From NCBI GenBank assembly GCA_034687125.1, contig JAQGBZ010000239.1, positions 1 through 64,000 on the forward strand: a stretch of 64,000 nt of DNA, in the 5' to 3' direction. The translations under genes and the position numbers were made by a program. Of the stretch, positions 12,877-24,812 are shown piece by piece. The number at the start of each line of letters is the position of its first letter. Position 1 is the first letter of the stretch. This DNA comes from Neelides folsomi (Eukaryota; Arthropoda; Collembola; Neelipleona; Neelidae). Under the pieces are notes generated by a model, which was not told where the DNA came from, made no database searches, and worked only from the letters and a program-made list of their open reading frames with translations.

Positions 12877-15800
12877 GCCACAACAATGGGGGAACAGTTA
12901 ATTAATTCTCTTTTAATTGAAAGAAGTGGGAGTTGGAGGAACACCACGACGGATTCACTTCGTTGACCAAAAACAGATTCTTTTTCCACTGTCCAAATAT
13001 GCCCTTTTTCATTCCCAAGAACGTGAGTTGACGTGAGAGAGCCGTTTGTGCAGGGGGAGTTTAAAAGGATAATTGGGACACAATACGGTTTTATATCCTA
13101 CTCAACCAAATTAATTTCATCACGCGATATCACAAACCTCATCGTTGGTCCATTTATACAATCAAAATAATAATATTTTCAGACTTTAATCTTTAAATGA
13201 ACAGACAATAAACAACCACCATAAAGTAAAGTAAAGAACCAAATGGTCTACTGACGACTATTCATTTCATTTAATCTTAAGTATATTAAAGTTCATAAGG
13301 AAGTTTGACTCAATTCTCAATTACGATTAAATTCAATACATAAAGTATTTAATGACGCATGCTTAGTCATAAAAAACTTTTAAACCACAAAATAAACTTT
13401 TATCATTTGATATGACACATTTTTATATTTTTAATAAGTATAATATAAATATCCATTTATAGTAAATTAAACATTCAAAATACAAAATAATTCTCTCTAA
13501 TATGCAAGTAACGTATCAAATTGCAAATGTTTAATTAATACACCATAAATGTTTTGTTTCGTTATATATATATATAAAACTTTCAATATAACACTATGCT
13601 TGATTACGTATAAATTAATACGACTAATTATTTTCTAAGCTCAACTAAAAGTTGTTTTTTAACATTTGGAAAAAAGTTTGAAAACAAATGTTGTTCAAAA
13701 AGACAATTTTATCAAAGTGGAATGGAACAAAGTTGATAAATGAATGGGAGCAAATGCGAAATAGCAAAAATAAATAAATGCTCCCAAAAGGGAGATTCTC
13801 CTAACTTTGTTTCCTGACATTTGCTCTATAAGCGTAACAAAGGGGAGCTTTGATTTCGAATAATTTAGGAGCTCTCAAATGAATGTAAAAAAGAGGGTTT
13901 GGCAGGTAAATGGGTTGAATGGGAATTGTTGGGTGGATCGCCGGCTCGCTATCTCCAATCCCCCTTTAATAATAGCTAAATGTTTTAGTTCACTCTCTGT
14001 TGGTCTCTATAATGACTCTCCAGCCATCCAGCCAGCTCAGCACAAAATCCTCAATTCCCTTACGTCCGTCCATAAATCACTTTTTGCACATTAACATGAA
14101 AAAAGGAACTTCGCAGAAACTCCTCTTTTGGTCCTACTCAATGGGTGAGGAAAATGGGGAGGTTGAATCCCCTTCGATTCCCTTATTGGATGCAACAGGT
14201 AGTTATCCCTTTATTAAATTGGAAAAATAATTCTCTTGGAATACAAATGCTGAAAATGCAATGTATACTTACATACATAAACTTGAACCTCAATGTTTAT
14301 TACATCTTTTGGCATTAAGAAATAAAGATGTAACAAGTGCAATTTATATATGAAATTGAATTTACTATGTAAGTAATACATTGTATTCAACTCGTGTGTT
14401 CGTCCATTCAACTTCTCGGTTCAATCTTTGTCCAAATAAAAAAGAATTCTTTGAATGAAAGAAGAACCGGCGGGTAGATGTGAAGAATCCATTATGATCC
14501 ACACAGAAGAGATTGGATAATGGGAAGAATTGAAGGAAGTCTGCCTTCGCTTTTAATGCAATTAGATATAGTCGGAGTGGGAATTGTTCTGAGGGAGTCT
14601 TCGTGTTCTCATCCATGGAATCTCATCCTTAATTCTCCCAATGATTGAATAAACTCATTTCCCTCACCTCTCCCATTGTATCAAGTTCAAGTGGAGGAGC
14701 AACAGGAAGGGAAGTCATTCAACGCTTTCATCTCTACACACAATTTCAGAACATCCCTCCGTGTTGTAAAGTTTATTTTTGTAACGATCCCTATTCAACC
14801 CTATAGAGTTATACTATGTATAGCCCATATACTATCTTACATTTGTAGTTTAGAACCCTTTGAACACTTTTAGTTTTTTGATCATTTTGGTACAAATTGT
14901 ATTTACCTACACTTGTCCATAGTCATGCACAATGAAGCTAAGTAAATCTATGTACTATAGGTTTGTATGCAGCAGATCAATTATACTCTATTCCATTTGA
15001 GAAGATTATTGAGAATTGAATCATGTTACTTGACCGGGCAATCGAATGTCATGTCACCCGCAAATAATTTGTACAGGAAATAATATCGGTTTATTTGAAT
15101 TTCTAATGACTTGTCAAGTAACATGATTCAATTCTCAATAATCTTCTCAAATGGAATAGAGTATAGATGGATTGATTCAATTGTTCAAATTAAACAAAAT
15201 GAAAGATTCGTTGATTTGATTTGATCATCCTGACATTCAAGAAAAGAATTGTTGAATGGACATTGAAATCGAAGGACGGGATTTATTAAATGCCGAACAT
15301 TCCAATCATTGAAAAGAACCTTCTGTTGATACATTTCAACAATGCATCTTTCCTTACAAACCCCCTTCATTCAATTTCAATCAAAACTCGTCAGAAGAAA
15401 TATTCCCATCACTGTACTCGTTCCATAAATAAATTCATATTAATCCTTTTAAACATTACCTACATTACACATCAGTATATTCATCTACATAGATAGTTCA
15501 ATTAGTTGGGGTTTGATGAGCTTAGGATTCTAAGCATATTTAGCATTGAGAATTTTTTACACGTATTTTGAATTCATATTCTCCTTTGTTTTCATGTTGT
15601 CGTAACCTTCAATTTCACTCCATATGCTTCAATGCAAATAAATGGGGAGATTCGGCGAATAAATTACGAACAAAAGGAACATTTATGCAAATATTGTGAA
15701 GATTTGAAATAGATGAAAATGAACAAGGAATTCCTCAATGTTTAATCGTTGAAGTTGAAGTAGAGGATTAAAGTACTACGTATTTGTAGTTTGGAAATAC

Positions 15801-17997
15801 ATTAAATATCTGTAGTTAGTTAGATTGAAAGTCGCATGTGACCATCAGCTAATATTTGTATTTTTATGACAAGTTGGCAAATATTTCGTTTACAAAACAT
15901 TTAAAGAGTGTTCAGTAGATAAACTAACTTTAGTAAACAGGATTGATGAACATAGGGAAGAAAAAAGAGATAATTGTAAGTTAGTTGGCATTTGCATACT
16001 CGACGATTGAACAGAAGACCGCATATGCATGAATGCATTGTTCCCTTATTACGCACGATGGAAATTAGTTTGCTAATTGAAACAATTTTTTTATGCTTTT
16101 GCATTTGCACATTCATTGTCTTTTATTGACTCACATTCCGTGTTGATTGCATTTTATGATTTTTATGTATTATTATAAATTATGAGGAATGTAATTATGT
16201 GTTGGCTATTATAAGGAAATATTTAAGTGCGAGTAATATATTGGTATATTGGACCTCAAGAATACAAAAAAATATGTATTTTATCTAAATGGCAATTAAA
16301 AATATCGATGATGAGTCATAGGGAAATTTTATCCGATGAGGTCGAAGGGTGTGGAATCTGAGTTTAATGAGAAGTGGAGATTTGTTCATTTTTAAGATAA
16401 GATTTGAACTTTGAAGAAACTGAAGATGAGACATTGTGAATTCCATTTGGAATTGATGAATTTTGTTCTCCGCCTCTTTTGGAGTCGTGACGGGGCTTGT
16501 CTTCAACCAAGTCTTCAACAACCATATGGAGGGCACATGGAGGAAAAATTATAACTTTTCCCTCCTTCAAAATCATTAAATATTTCAACTTTTGACGTTT
16601 AAAGAACAAATAAAGTATCTTTGCAGTTTCATTCTCTATTGGTCCAATACCCAAATACCCTATGGTGCATACATAAATAAGATGCAAACTGTAGTTCTTA
16701 ATGTTCCTAATGTTCTACTAAAACAAGAAAAACTTGGGCTTAAACCCACACGACATCAGATAATTATAAAAGTTATTTTACTCGATCTTTATGCTCAACA
16801 GCGTTGATTTTTGAATTATTGTAACAACCTTTCATGGTTCTTTCCTTGTGAATGGGCTTTAAACTTCTAGAGAGTTTTACTTTTTTCAGAATTGGATGGT
16901 TTGGAGTTTTAAAGGTTAGTTAAAGATTTCCAAATGGAAGATTTCTACTAATATGTCAATGTAAAAATGTTCATAAATATAATTTGATATTTATAGTATA
17001 CAATCTGTGTAGATTTTGTATATGAGTCGTACCTTTATTTTGTATAGGTATCCTGAGTGCTCATTGCGGTTTTGAATGTTTAATCTTATCAAAATATATT
17101 TTCGCGATTGTTCCTACCTAAATCCTCTGAGATGGTTGAGATGGAGTAAGAAGGTTGGACTGGGTTGGAGAATAGGAAGAATCTCAGTTTTGGTCGATAA
17201 AGGAAGAAGACGAAGGGGATGAAGCGTGTCGGAATACATTTTGATCTTTAACTCCTCTTGTCTCATCTCTGCATTCTTCGCTACTGTTCCTTGTTAGTGT
17301 TGTTAGTGGTTCTTGTGAGGAACCTCTTGGGACGGACCAAGGAGAAGAATACGCAAAAGATCGTAGGATTTATCAACTCTGTTCTCCTTCTACAGATCCT
17401 ACAGAGATATGTTGAATTCGACATGTTGAAGAGATAACTTTTATTTTTGGCACGCGTGAATCCTCACTTTTCTCCTTCCGACTCCTTTGAAAACAACGAG
17501 TTGTTTCCTATCTTTACTATCTTCCATTACCAACACCAAAGACCTCAATGGGAGCACAAGTCAAACAAAGATACACGCGGACTTTCGAAACGATCTTAAT
17601 GATAGCAGATGCATTCGAACGGGAGCATCTGCACTCTTCGAAGCTCTGCAGATTCCTAATTGAATCTTTTTTTGTAATTTATAGGCCTTCTGCAGTTATT
17701 ATAAGCGAAGGAGATAAGGAGTGTATTACTCTTATTACTTTGAGCATATTCATCTTATCTTCCCACTCTAACTGAACAAGGTTCAATTATCGAGTCCTAC
17801 AAGGTAGAGGAATTCTTCATAATCATAACAAATAAAAATAGAATTGAAGATCCTTCAAGGAACAGAAGCTGAGTCCTTTTGTATTTGTTCACTCCACTTC
17901 TCCACTTCTTGAATTCTTATTAAAGATGGGAGGAAGTGGAGGGGTGTAAATTTAGATATGAATTTATAAGGAAGACAAAGAGATTCTTTATGCTTAC
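12877..17997. other. Gene-poor stretch left of the alternative exons
   Basis: About 5 kb with no recognised coding exon on either strand. Short open frames here lack family motifs and consistent splice sites. It contains an AT microsatellite near 13565-13577 and the 53-bp inverted repeat described separately. If the exons at 18.0-18.9 kb belong to the PLEKHO-like gene, this is its large first intron. Confidence 0.5.
14982..15165. repeat. Perfect 53-bp inverted repeat (long hairpin)
   Basis: Arm 14982-15034 is exactly the reverse complement of arm 15113-15165, with a 78-nt spacer. No mismatch was found across 53 bp. The arms begin tatactctattccatttg and end gaatcatgttacttgac. A transcript on either strand would fold into a long perfect stem. 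No coding potential, no transposase, and no obvious target-site duplication immediately outside the arms. The perfect match implies recent origin or active gene conversion. Confidence 0.9.
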
Positions 17998-18915
17998 AGT
18001 TGACGGCGGAGAGCGTGATGATTGAAGAGGGAATGACATCCCGTGGATTCGGTTCCGGCCCCGCTTCATTGCAAATGGTGAACCCATTTCCGCCCGCACC
18101 CCCGAATCTCTCGATTTATCAAACCTGTCAACAATTAAATAAATAACTCTCATCAACAAACAACCATGATTCATAGCGAGGTGACGTTGATCACCCTTTG
18201 TTTATTTTTACTTTAGGCTTAAAAGATGAAATTTTATGAGAATTGTTACTTTGTTGGTAAATGTCGGTTTTTGGTCACATTCAATATTTGTTTATAAAAT
18301 GGCCTCTGACATTTTTATTTAATCTAAGTCCTTATATTGTATTTATCTTTATAGTTTATCAGAGAAGATGAGAAAAATCTTGACCCTTTTCTCTTTTGGG
18401 TGATCCGGAATGAAACATGTTCAAACCAAAGGCGTAGGCTTTAAATTATTGAGTTAGGTAATTGAAATTATCAAATTATGTGGTGCAAAATTGGAAGTTT
18501 GGGAAAAGTTATGTAAATGAATTCCTTAATAAGTTAAACATATTCTAATTGGGCATTTGTTGGATAACGAAGATCAAATGAAAGTTTTTTGTGATTTTTT
18601 AAAGAGTGAAGGGTTTCTTTTTAATTACCTCTCCCCTTATTAGTGACAAAGGGAAGTTATGGGGGTTTGAATAAGGAGATGAAATTGAATTAAAAAAGGA
18701 TGACTTGTGAGAGATTTTAATTTCTCCCTTTACCTTATACGTCTGGTCTTTGGGGATTGAGAGAGAGGAAGATGCGAGTGGGAGGAGACGTCTTGTTCCT
18801 TCCAGAGCTCTCGACTGACTGAGGAGCTATTCCCAAGGAGGATCTCTCGTAACTCTCGTAGGGGCTCTTCAAGAGTGGGAGTAATGAGAGACTGGAAGTT
18901 GATTAGGTTCCCCAT
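17998..18915 (-). CDS. Candidate two-exon N-terminus, perhaps alternative start of the PLEKHO-like gene
   Basis: Two exon-like blocks on the minus strand. The first, 18734-18915, starts with ATG and codes for MGNLINFQSLITPTLEEPL onward, ending at an AAG|GTAAAG donor. The second, 17998-18124, has a TTGTTGACAG acceptor and an ACT|GTAAGC donor. They join in phase (2 plus 1) to 103 residues and leave phase 0. The nearest plausible phase-0 partner is inside PLEKHO exon 1, at acceptor AACCAG before GACATTCCG (12849), which would replace the first nine residues of that protein. The sequence is Ser/Arg-rich and not a recognised domain. It could also be a separate short gene or chance. Confidence 0.35.
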
Positions 18916-20338
18916 TGGACAGACAGCACCCTTCCCTGGTCAAAAATAGACACCCTCATCTACTCCGCCAAGCCACATTGACTCCTCCACTTTGCAAAAA
19001 AGGGATTTGATTAGGGCCCTCCACTTCACCAACAGAGAAATTGGAGAGGATGTGAGGAGAGATGGAAGGAAGATGACACGGCGACACACGCAACATTTTT
19101 AAAACACTTTCCGAGAACATCTAATTCCATTCACTCAATTCTCTACAACTCTGGCAGTTTATGCGTAATGTTTAAAGACCTCATTAAAATTTAAGATGAG
19201 ACATCAGCATCACATGAAACATACCAATCACACTACATATGATGATACATGATAATTAATGCCAACAAGAGCATAATAAATATCCTACTTCATTCTTCAA
19301 TAGTAATTTACCAAGAAAATGATCTTCATAATATAAAGTGAAGCATTATGCCTTTTTGTTTATATCAATTGGTAAGTTGAATATTATTAGGAATTATAGT
19401 TCATTCACGATGAATTTGTGCTCGAGTAGGATAGCCCCTACATCTGCATTATTTAAATTTTGTTACCAACTAAACGAGAATTTTTATTAATGCACATGAT
19501 GGGCCAATGTATAACTCAAGCGTAAATTCACCGTGAATGAACTATAGTCGTAAGTAATAACAGTTTAATTTTATTATAAGGAAGCCTTTTCAAATGGATA
19601 TTTTATTGCATATAAAATAACCAATATTTTAATTTTACTTATTACATAACTGTACATTGCTAAATATATGTTAACGTATGTATTGGATTTAGTATGGAAT
19701 TTAAGGTACAATAGGCATGAGATATCAACGAATAAATAAATATCTTGTTACATATTATGATATTTATTTTATTAGATAAGATTACGAGATGAATTAAATT
19801 ATACTTCATTTAATTCCTTTATTGGTGGCGATTACATCACTTCTAAAATAAAATATAAAACAGATAAAAAACTAGTTTTACCTTGTTTATAATAAATTGA
19901 TGGTTCATTCATAAACGCATCTCACCTGTATTAAACCAAGGAACGTTTTTTCATCAAAAGCGCCGATAGGTTTAAAACGTTCCTTGATATGTCGGAGGGT
20001 TAATTGTTTAGATAGTAGATGGCCGCTCATTGGTTCTTTCAACAAGCAACCTTGAATGACCAGAATCCCTCCAACGGATAGCCCCAGGAAGTGTACCACC
20101 CAAAGAACTTCCTTCCTCCGTCTAAATCTATACAATTGAGAGGTGCTTCTAATGGTACAGACCGGCGAGCCTCACCCAAGCATTCCAGTGGGAAGCCAAG
20201 CCAGGAGTTGGGAAGACTCCGCCGACCCGACGACACTTTCCATTTCCATCTCTCGCCGGGAAAAACCCTCGTCGTCGTTCTCGACCCTCCTCAACCTCCA
20301 CAGTTAAATCTTCCCTTCACTCAGGAACGCTGACCGAG
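18916..20338. promoter_or_regulatory. Region upstream of lamin, with 5' leader
   Basis: The segment just before the lamin start (about 20100-20338) is richer in G+C and reads as a probable 5' leader ending in gaacgctgaccgag before the ATG. The rest is AT-rich and includes the imperfect hairpin at 19394-19547. No further gene was recognised. The regulatory role is inferred from position. Confidence 0.4.
19394..19547. repeat. Imperfect 33-bp inverted repeat forming a long hairpin
   Basis: Arms 19394-19426 and 19515-19547 are complementary at 28 of 33 positions, and two of the five differences are G-U compatible. The shared core is ATAGTTCATTCACG. The 88-nt spacer carries further short complementary blocks (gccc/gggc and tgcatta/taatgca), so the fold extends inward. 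No coding potential. It could be a worn fold-back/MITE element or a long hairpin RNA. Confidence 0.65.
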
Positions 20339-23305
20339 ATGGCTTCAAAAACCAAGAAGTCCGCGGCGAGTTCTTCGTCCACGCCGCAAGTGTCGACGAG
20401 CAGCTCTTCAGGTACGCCATTATTTACATTTATATTTCATAATCAAGACTTCCCCTTATCATCACCTCAATCGTGTCGTTAATATTAAGACGGTTCAGAG
20501 GTCAATTGTGTCTTTGACCTCGGGGTTATCCATGGGGTATTTCCTGAGGAATCCCATCTCGAAATTTCGATCATTAGGACAATTTTGGGGATGGGGATTT
20601 TGGAGGGGATTTCGGCAACAGGGTGCACCAGTGAGATCTCCCTATGCAGATCGAGTGTGACTTGGGAGGAGTTTTTTTATTGCCTGGATCTTTAATGACT
20701 TTAATGACACATGACTTCATGTATTTATTTAGATGATGGAGGGATTAGACCTTGAAAGCGAACCCTCGAGGGTTTTTTCACCTTTTTTTAATCTTCTTTG
20801 ATCTTTGAAGGGAAAGTTCCCATGTTTTTCCCTCTCATTGATTTTTCTATTTTCGTGCCGGTGCGTAACCGGCATTTGGCCTATTATCTTAATCGTGAAT
20901 AATGTGTGCCCCATGTACAATATCTCATACATGGGAAATGGGATGAATTTACCGCAAGGGAGGGAGCGAGGGATGGAAAATTCCGTTTATTCATTTTCCC
21001 GTCAATTTCCGCTGTAATTTATTTAAACGACAGTTGGCTCCTGGCTCGGATGAGTCATTCAATTTATTTTTCAATTAATCCGATTGAACCAATTTATTTT
21101 AATCAATAAACAATGAGTTTAGGAGGTGAAGTTCACTCTTTTGTTTTAACGATTTCACGTTTACTTACTAATACTTCAATAGAATTTTAAGCGATTAATT
21201 CTTAATTAATTTTTAAACCCTTATTTATTTATTATTTAATTTTAATATTAATTTTATTTTTTATTTTTTAGTACAAAGCCCGATCACACCAACCAGAATG
21301 TCGAGGCTTAATGAAAAGAATCAGCTGGCAAATCTCAACGATCGACTTGCTGCATATATCGAGAAGAATCAACAGCTCGAACAAGAAAACTCGGCAATGT
21401 CCAAAAGAGCAATGAAGTCTGAAGAGATCTTGAATCGGAGTGTTTCAAGAGTCACGACCCGGTTCGAGACTGAGCTGAAGGAGGCTCGACACATGGTCGA
21501 TGAGACTGCCAAAGACAAGGCTAAACTGAGCCTCGACTTCGAACAAATCAAGAAGGACTATGACGAGACAAAAGCGAAGTTCGAGAAACGAAACAAGGAA
21601 GCAGATGCACTTCAAGTTGAACTGTCCAAAACCCAGAATCAACTTGCAGGAATTCAACAAGCAGCAGTTGAGCGGGATCGCTTAGCTAAAGAGAAAAAGG
21701 AGCTTCAGAACGAATTAAATAAAATTGGGAAAGAACTGGAGGCCCAAAAACAAGCGAGTTTGAATGCCAAGAAGGAGGAAAAGATGCTCATCATCGACTT
21801 GGAAAATAAGCTGAAAGCCGAGAGGGACAAACATTCAATGGAGAAGAAAATGATCCAAGACGAGATGGTCGAGGTTCGGACTAGACGGGTTGAAGAGATT
21901 CAGGAAGTGGACGGACGACTTCAGCAGGAATACACCACGAAGCTCCAAGAATCCATCCAGGAACTTCGACAGGAATATGAAGGTCAATTGATTGCCAACA
22001 AACAAGAGCTGGACAACATTTATGATCAGAAGGTTGGGGATTTGAAGGCTCAGTTGAAGCGATTCCAAACTATGGCCACTTCAAGATCAGAAGAAAATGC
22101 GATGAATGCTGAGAGGATTCAGTCGTTGTCTACCACGGTGAAAACGCTTGAGCTTGAGAAGGGCGAACTGAGCAAGAAGATCCAAGACCTCCAGAAAAGG
22201 ATTGATGATGACCACGTTCGATTTGCTAAATTGGTCTCAGAACGCGATGGTGAAATTGAGCATTTGGCATTGGAAAAGGATAATCTCCGCTCGGACTATC
22301 AGGATTTGATGGACACCAAAGTAGCCTTGGACAATGAAATTGCCACTTATAGAAAGTTATTGGAAACTGAAGAGCGAAGGTAAAATTACATTTGAAATCA
22401 TTAATTTATTTTTAATTAATGTTGATATTTTTATTTATTATATTAATGATTCAATTTTCTGTTTTGTAGATTAAGCCTCTCGCCGAGGAAATTCGCTATG
22501 ATGCACGGAGATACACCAGGACGTGGAACACCAGTTCGGGCAGTTAAGCGAAAGCGAGGACAATTCGATGAAGAAATGAGTGAAGCTGCGAGTGAATATG
22601 CATCAACTTCTGCATTCACTGGAGATATCACCATTTCGGAGGATGATCCAGAAGGAAAATTCGTCCGACTTCAAAATAATGCTGACAAGGTTTGAAAAAA
22701 TTATGATAATAAAAGATTTACAATAAATGTTTCAAAATGATTTTTGGGAATATCTTATTTTAAATTTCAATAAATAACAATAATTATTTTCTTAATAAAA
22801 TATAAATTTCATTGTTTTTTATTTATTTAGGAAGCGGCGATTGGAAGCATGTTGTTGACCCGTAAGGCTGGAGACAAAGAGTCCTTCCATAAGTTTCATC
22901 GTAACCAGAAGATCGAGCCCAAAGGAACTGTTACTATTTGGTCGTCTGATGCTGAGGGAGCCGTCCATTCTTTCCCGAAGTCAATCAAAATGAATGAGAA
23001 GAAATGGTTCACTGGTGATGAGATTACCACAATCCTTCAAAATACAGCTGGAGAGGTAAATTCAAGGATTATTGAGAAACCCAATAATTAAAAATAACTA
23101 CTAATTAGCTTAGTCATTTAATTGTAGATTTTGAAATTTAATGAATTGTGGTATTTAATATTTTTTGATATTGCAGGAAGTGGCCAGGCGAGAGACGAAG
23201 CGAGTGAACATTGGAATGTCGCGAAGGCGTATGGGTTTCGCTCCAGAAGATTTGTTTCATCAAAATCCTGACACTGCCACAGGAGATCGATGTACTATTG
23301 TTTAA
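20339..23305 (+). CDS. LMN: B-type nuclear lamin (five exons)
   Basis: Nuclear intermediate-filament protein that builds the lamina under the inner nuclear membrane. Exons 20339-20411, 21272-22379, 22470-22689, 22831-23055 and 23177-23305 join in phase to 1,755 nt, 584 residues. The Ser-rich head carries the mitotic Cdk site SPITPTRMSR at residues 27-36. The coiled-coil rod runs from EKNQLANLNDRLAAYIEKN to the conserved end motif DNEIATYRKLLETEERR, followed by LSLSP. The basic nuclear localisation signal KRKRG is at 420-424. The lamin tail Ig fold follows, from GKFVRLQNNADK through KGTVTIWSSDAEG to TTILQNTAGEEVARR. The protein ends in the CaaX box CTIV, which predicts farnesylation. Exon 2 alone encodes almost the whole rod. 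The start ATG opens MASKTKKSA, a normal lamin head. Confidence 0.96.
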
Positions 23306-24720
23306 AAAGCAACAGAGTTGAAATCCTTTTTTGAATCCCTTTAAAATATGTATTTTATGATTATTTTTTTCAATCCTTTAAAAATATCAGCAATTGATGA
23401 TTAACAATAACTCATAATTTACATATATTAATTATTATATAGTACTGATAGATTACATGTGTGTTCTCTACTTTAATTTTTAATTTATCAACGTATTAAT
23501 CAAATTTCCCCTCCGCTATTAACTTATTACAATTACAATTATACTTTTTACTATTCTGATCCAATTTGTGTTAATTTATCAAGAGTGTTATAACCCTTAT
23601 GTGCGAGAGTTTAAGTTTACATTTAATTTACTTATAAGCTCCATCAATTTATCATCAAATGACTCTTCTTATTACCTTAAATAAACAATTAAATAATGCC
23701 TTAAGATTGTTAAGAGCGTAAAGTCTACTACATATAAAAAGTCCTTGGTTTTGTAATTTTGAAATTGCGAGGTTAATATAATATTCCAGTTTTTCTCTTT
23801 AGAACCAATATTTATAAGCCAACTCTTGTGAGTTTCATATTGAATAATCTTAAGAAGAAATGAATAAAGTTTGGAGAGTTTTAAAGAAATCTTGTGTGCT
23901 TTTATCTTATTCATAATAGTTTTAGAAAGGAAGGAGGAAACAGGTTTATTATAGAAAATATGAGAATGGGAGTTGATTGGCCGTGAACTCTCATGCCTGC
24001 AGGAGGAATTTCTCTCGGAATAGGAAACACTCGCCCGAGTCATCAAATGCATCGGGGAATGCAGATGCAGATGAGATGCACATCACCGCAACCCTTCATG
24101 CAACTCCATTCATCATCCACCTTTGTCATGTGTCGTGGAAGACCGTTGAAGTTCCGTTACGAATAATCCACTTTTACCTTCGGAGGTGTGGAAGGGTCTG
24201 GGAAAGATTGAAAAGAGGATTCAGAGACGGAGATGATTGAAGGATTGGATTTGAGTTTTTGTTTGCCGTTCGGAGGTCCATTTTATGCCCAGAGTTAACA
24301 GATTTCTAAAGAGGGTTAATGATAACTACAGAGTTTAATGGCTTACTTAACTTTACTTTGCATTCAGGCTCCTATTGATTTTTCGGCTCTGAGTGAGTAG
24401 GCGAGGTTCATTAAATTAATTGACCATATAGGGAATTAAAGAGATCTCTCGCTCCAAATGGGTACAGAAGTTGTAAGCGAACTTGCCATATGTATTTAGG
24501 TTTTAAATGTATCTCTGTATATACACAATCTACCTTTTTCAAACATCTCAAATGGGCCAAGTACAGGGATAGAAAATGTCTTTTACATCCATCTCCTTCT
24601 AGAGCCGAATGAGACATCATGTACGCTGGAATCTTAACAAGTTCATAAAGTTTTACCTCTTGGACAATTCAGCGACGACGGTTGAACTCACTGAGACGGA
24701 ATTGGGAAGAAACGAAGAAT
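23306..24720. other. Lamin 3' region and intergenic DNA
   Basis: Holds the lamin 3' UTR, whose end is not clear, and then AT-rich DNA up to the miR-9 hairpin. Nothing else recognised. Confidence 0.4.
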
Positions 24721-24724
24721 ATTG

Positions 24725-24812
24725 GAACAGGCTTTAACTTTGGTAACCTAGCTTTATGAAGTTTGTAGGAAAGAACGTTCATACAGCTAGATAACCAAAG
24801 AGAAAGTCAAGT
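24725..24812 (-). ncRNA. mir-9: microRNA miR-9 precursor hairpin
   Basis: On the minus strand, positions 24801 down to 24779 match the 23-nt mature miR-9-5p of flies and vertebrates at every base, including the seed CTTTGGTT. The opposite arm, 24757 down to 24737, reads ATAAAGCTAGGTTACCAAAG, a typical miR-9-3p/miR-79-like star strand. The two arms pair almost fully across a 21-nt loop (24758-24778), and pairing continues a few bases below the mature duplex. miR-9 is a bilaterian-wide microRNA acting in neural and sensory-organ development. Precursor ends are estimated. The plus strand also folds, so antisense transcription could give a related product. Confidence 0.95.

Noticed and set aside
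17603-17632. Small hairpin gcagatgc...gcatctgc
   Set aside because: Eight-base stem only; expected by chance in a 64-kb window.
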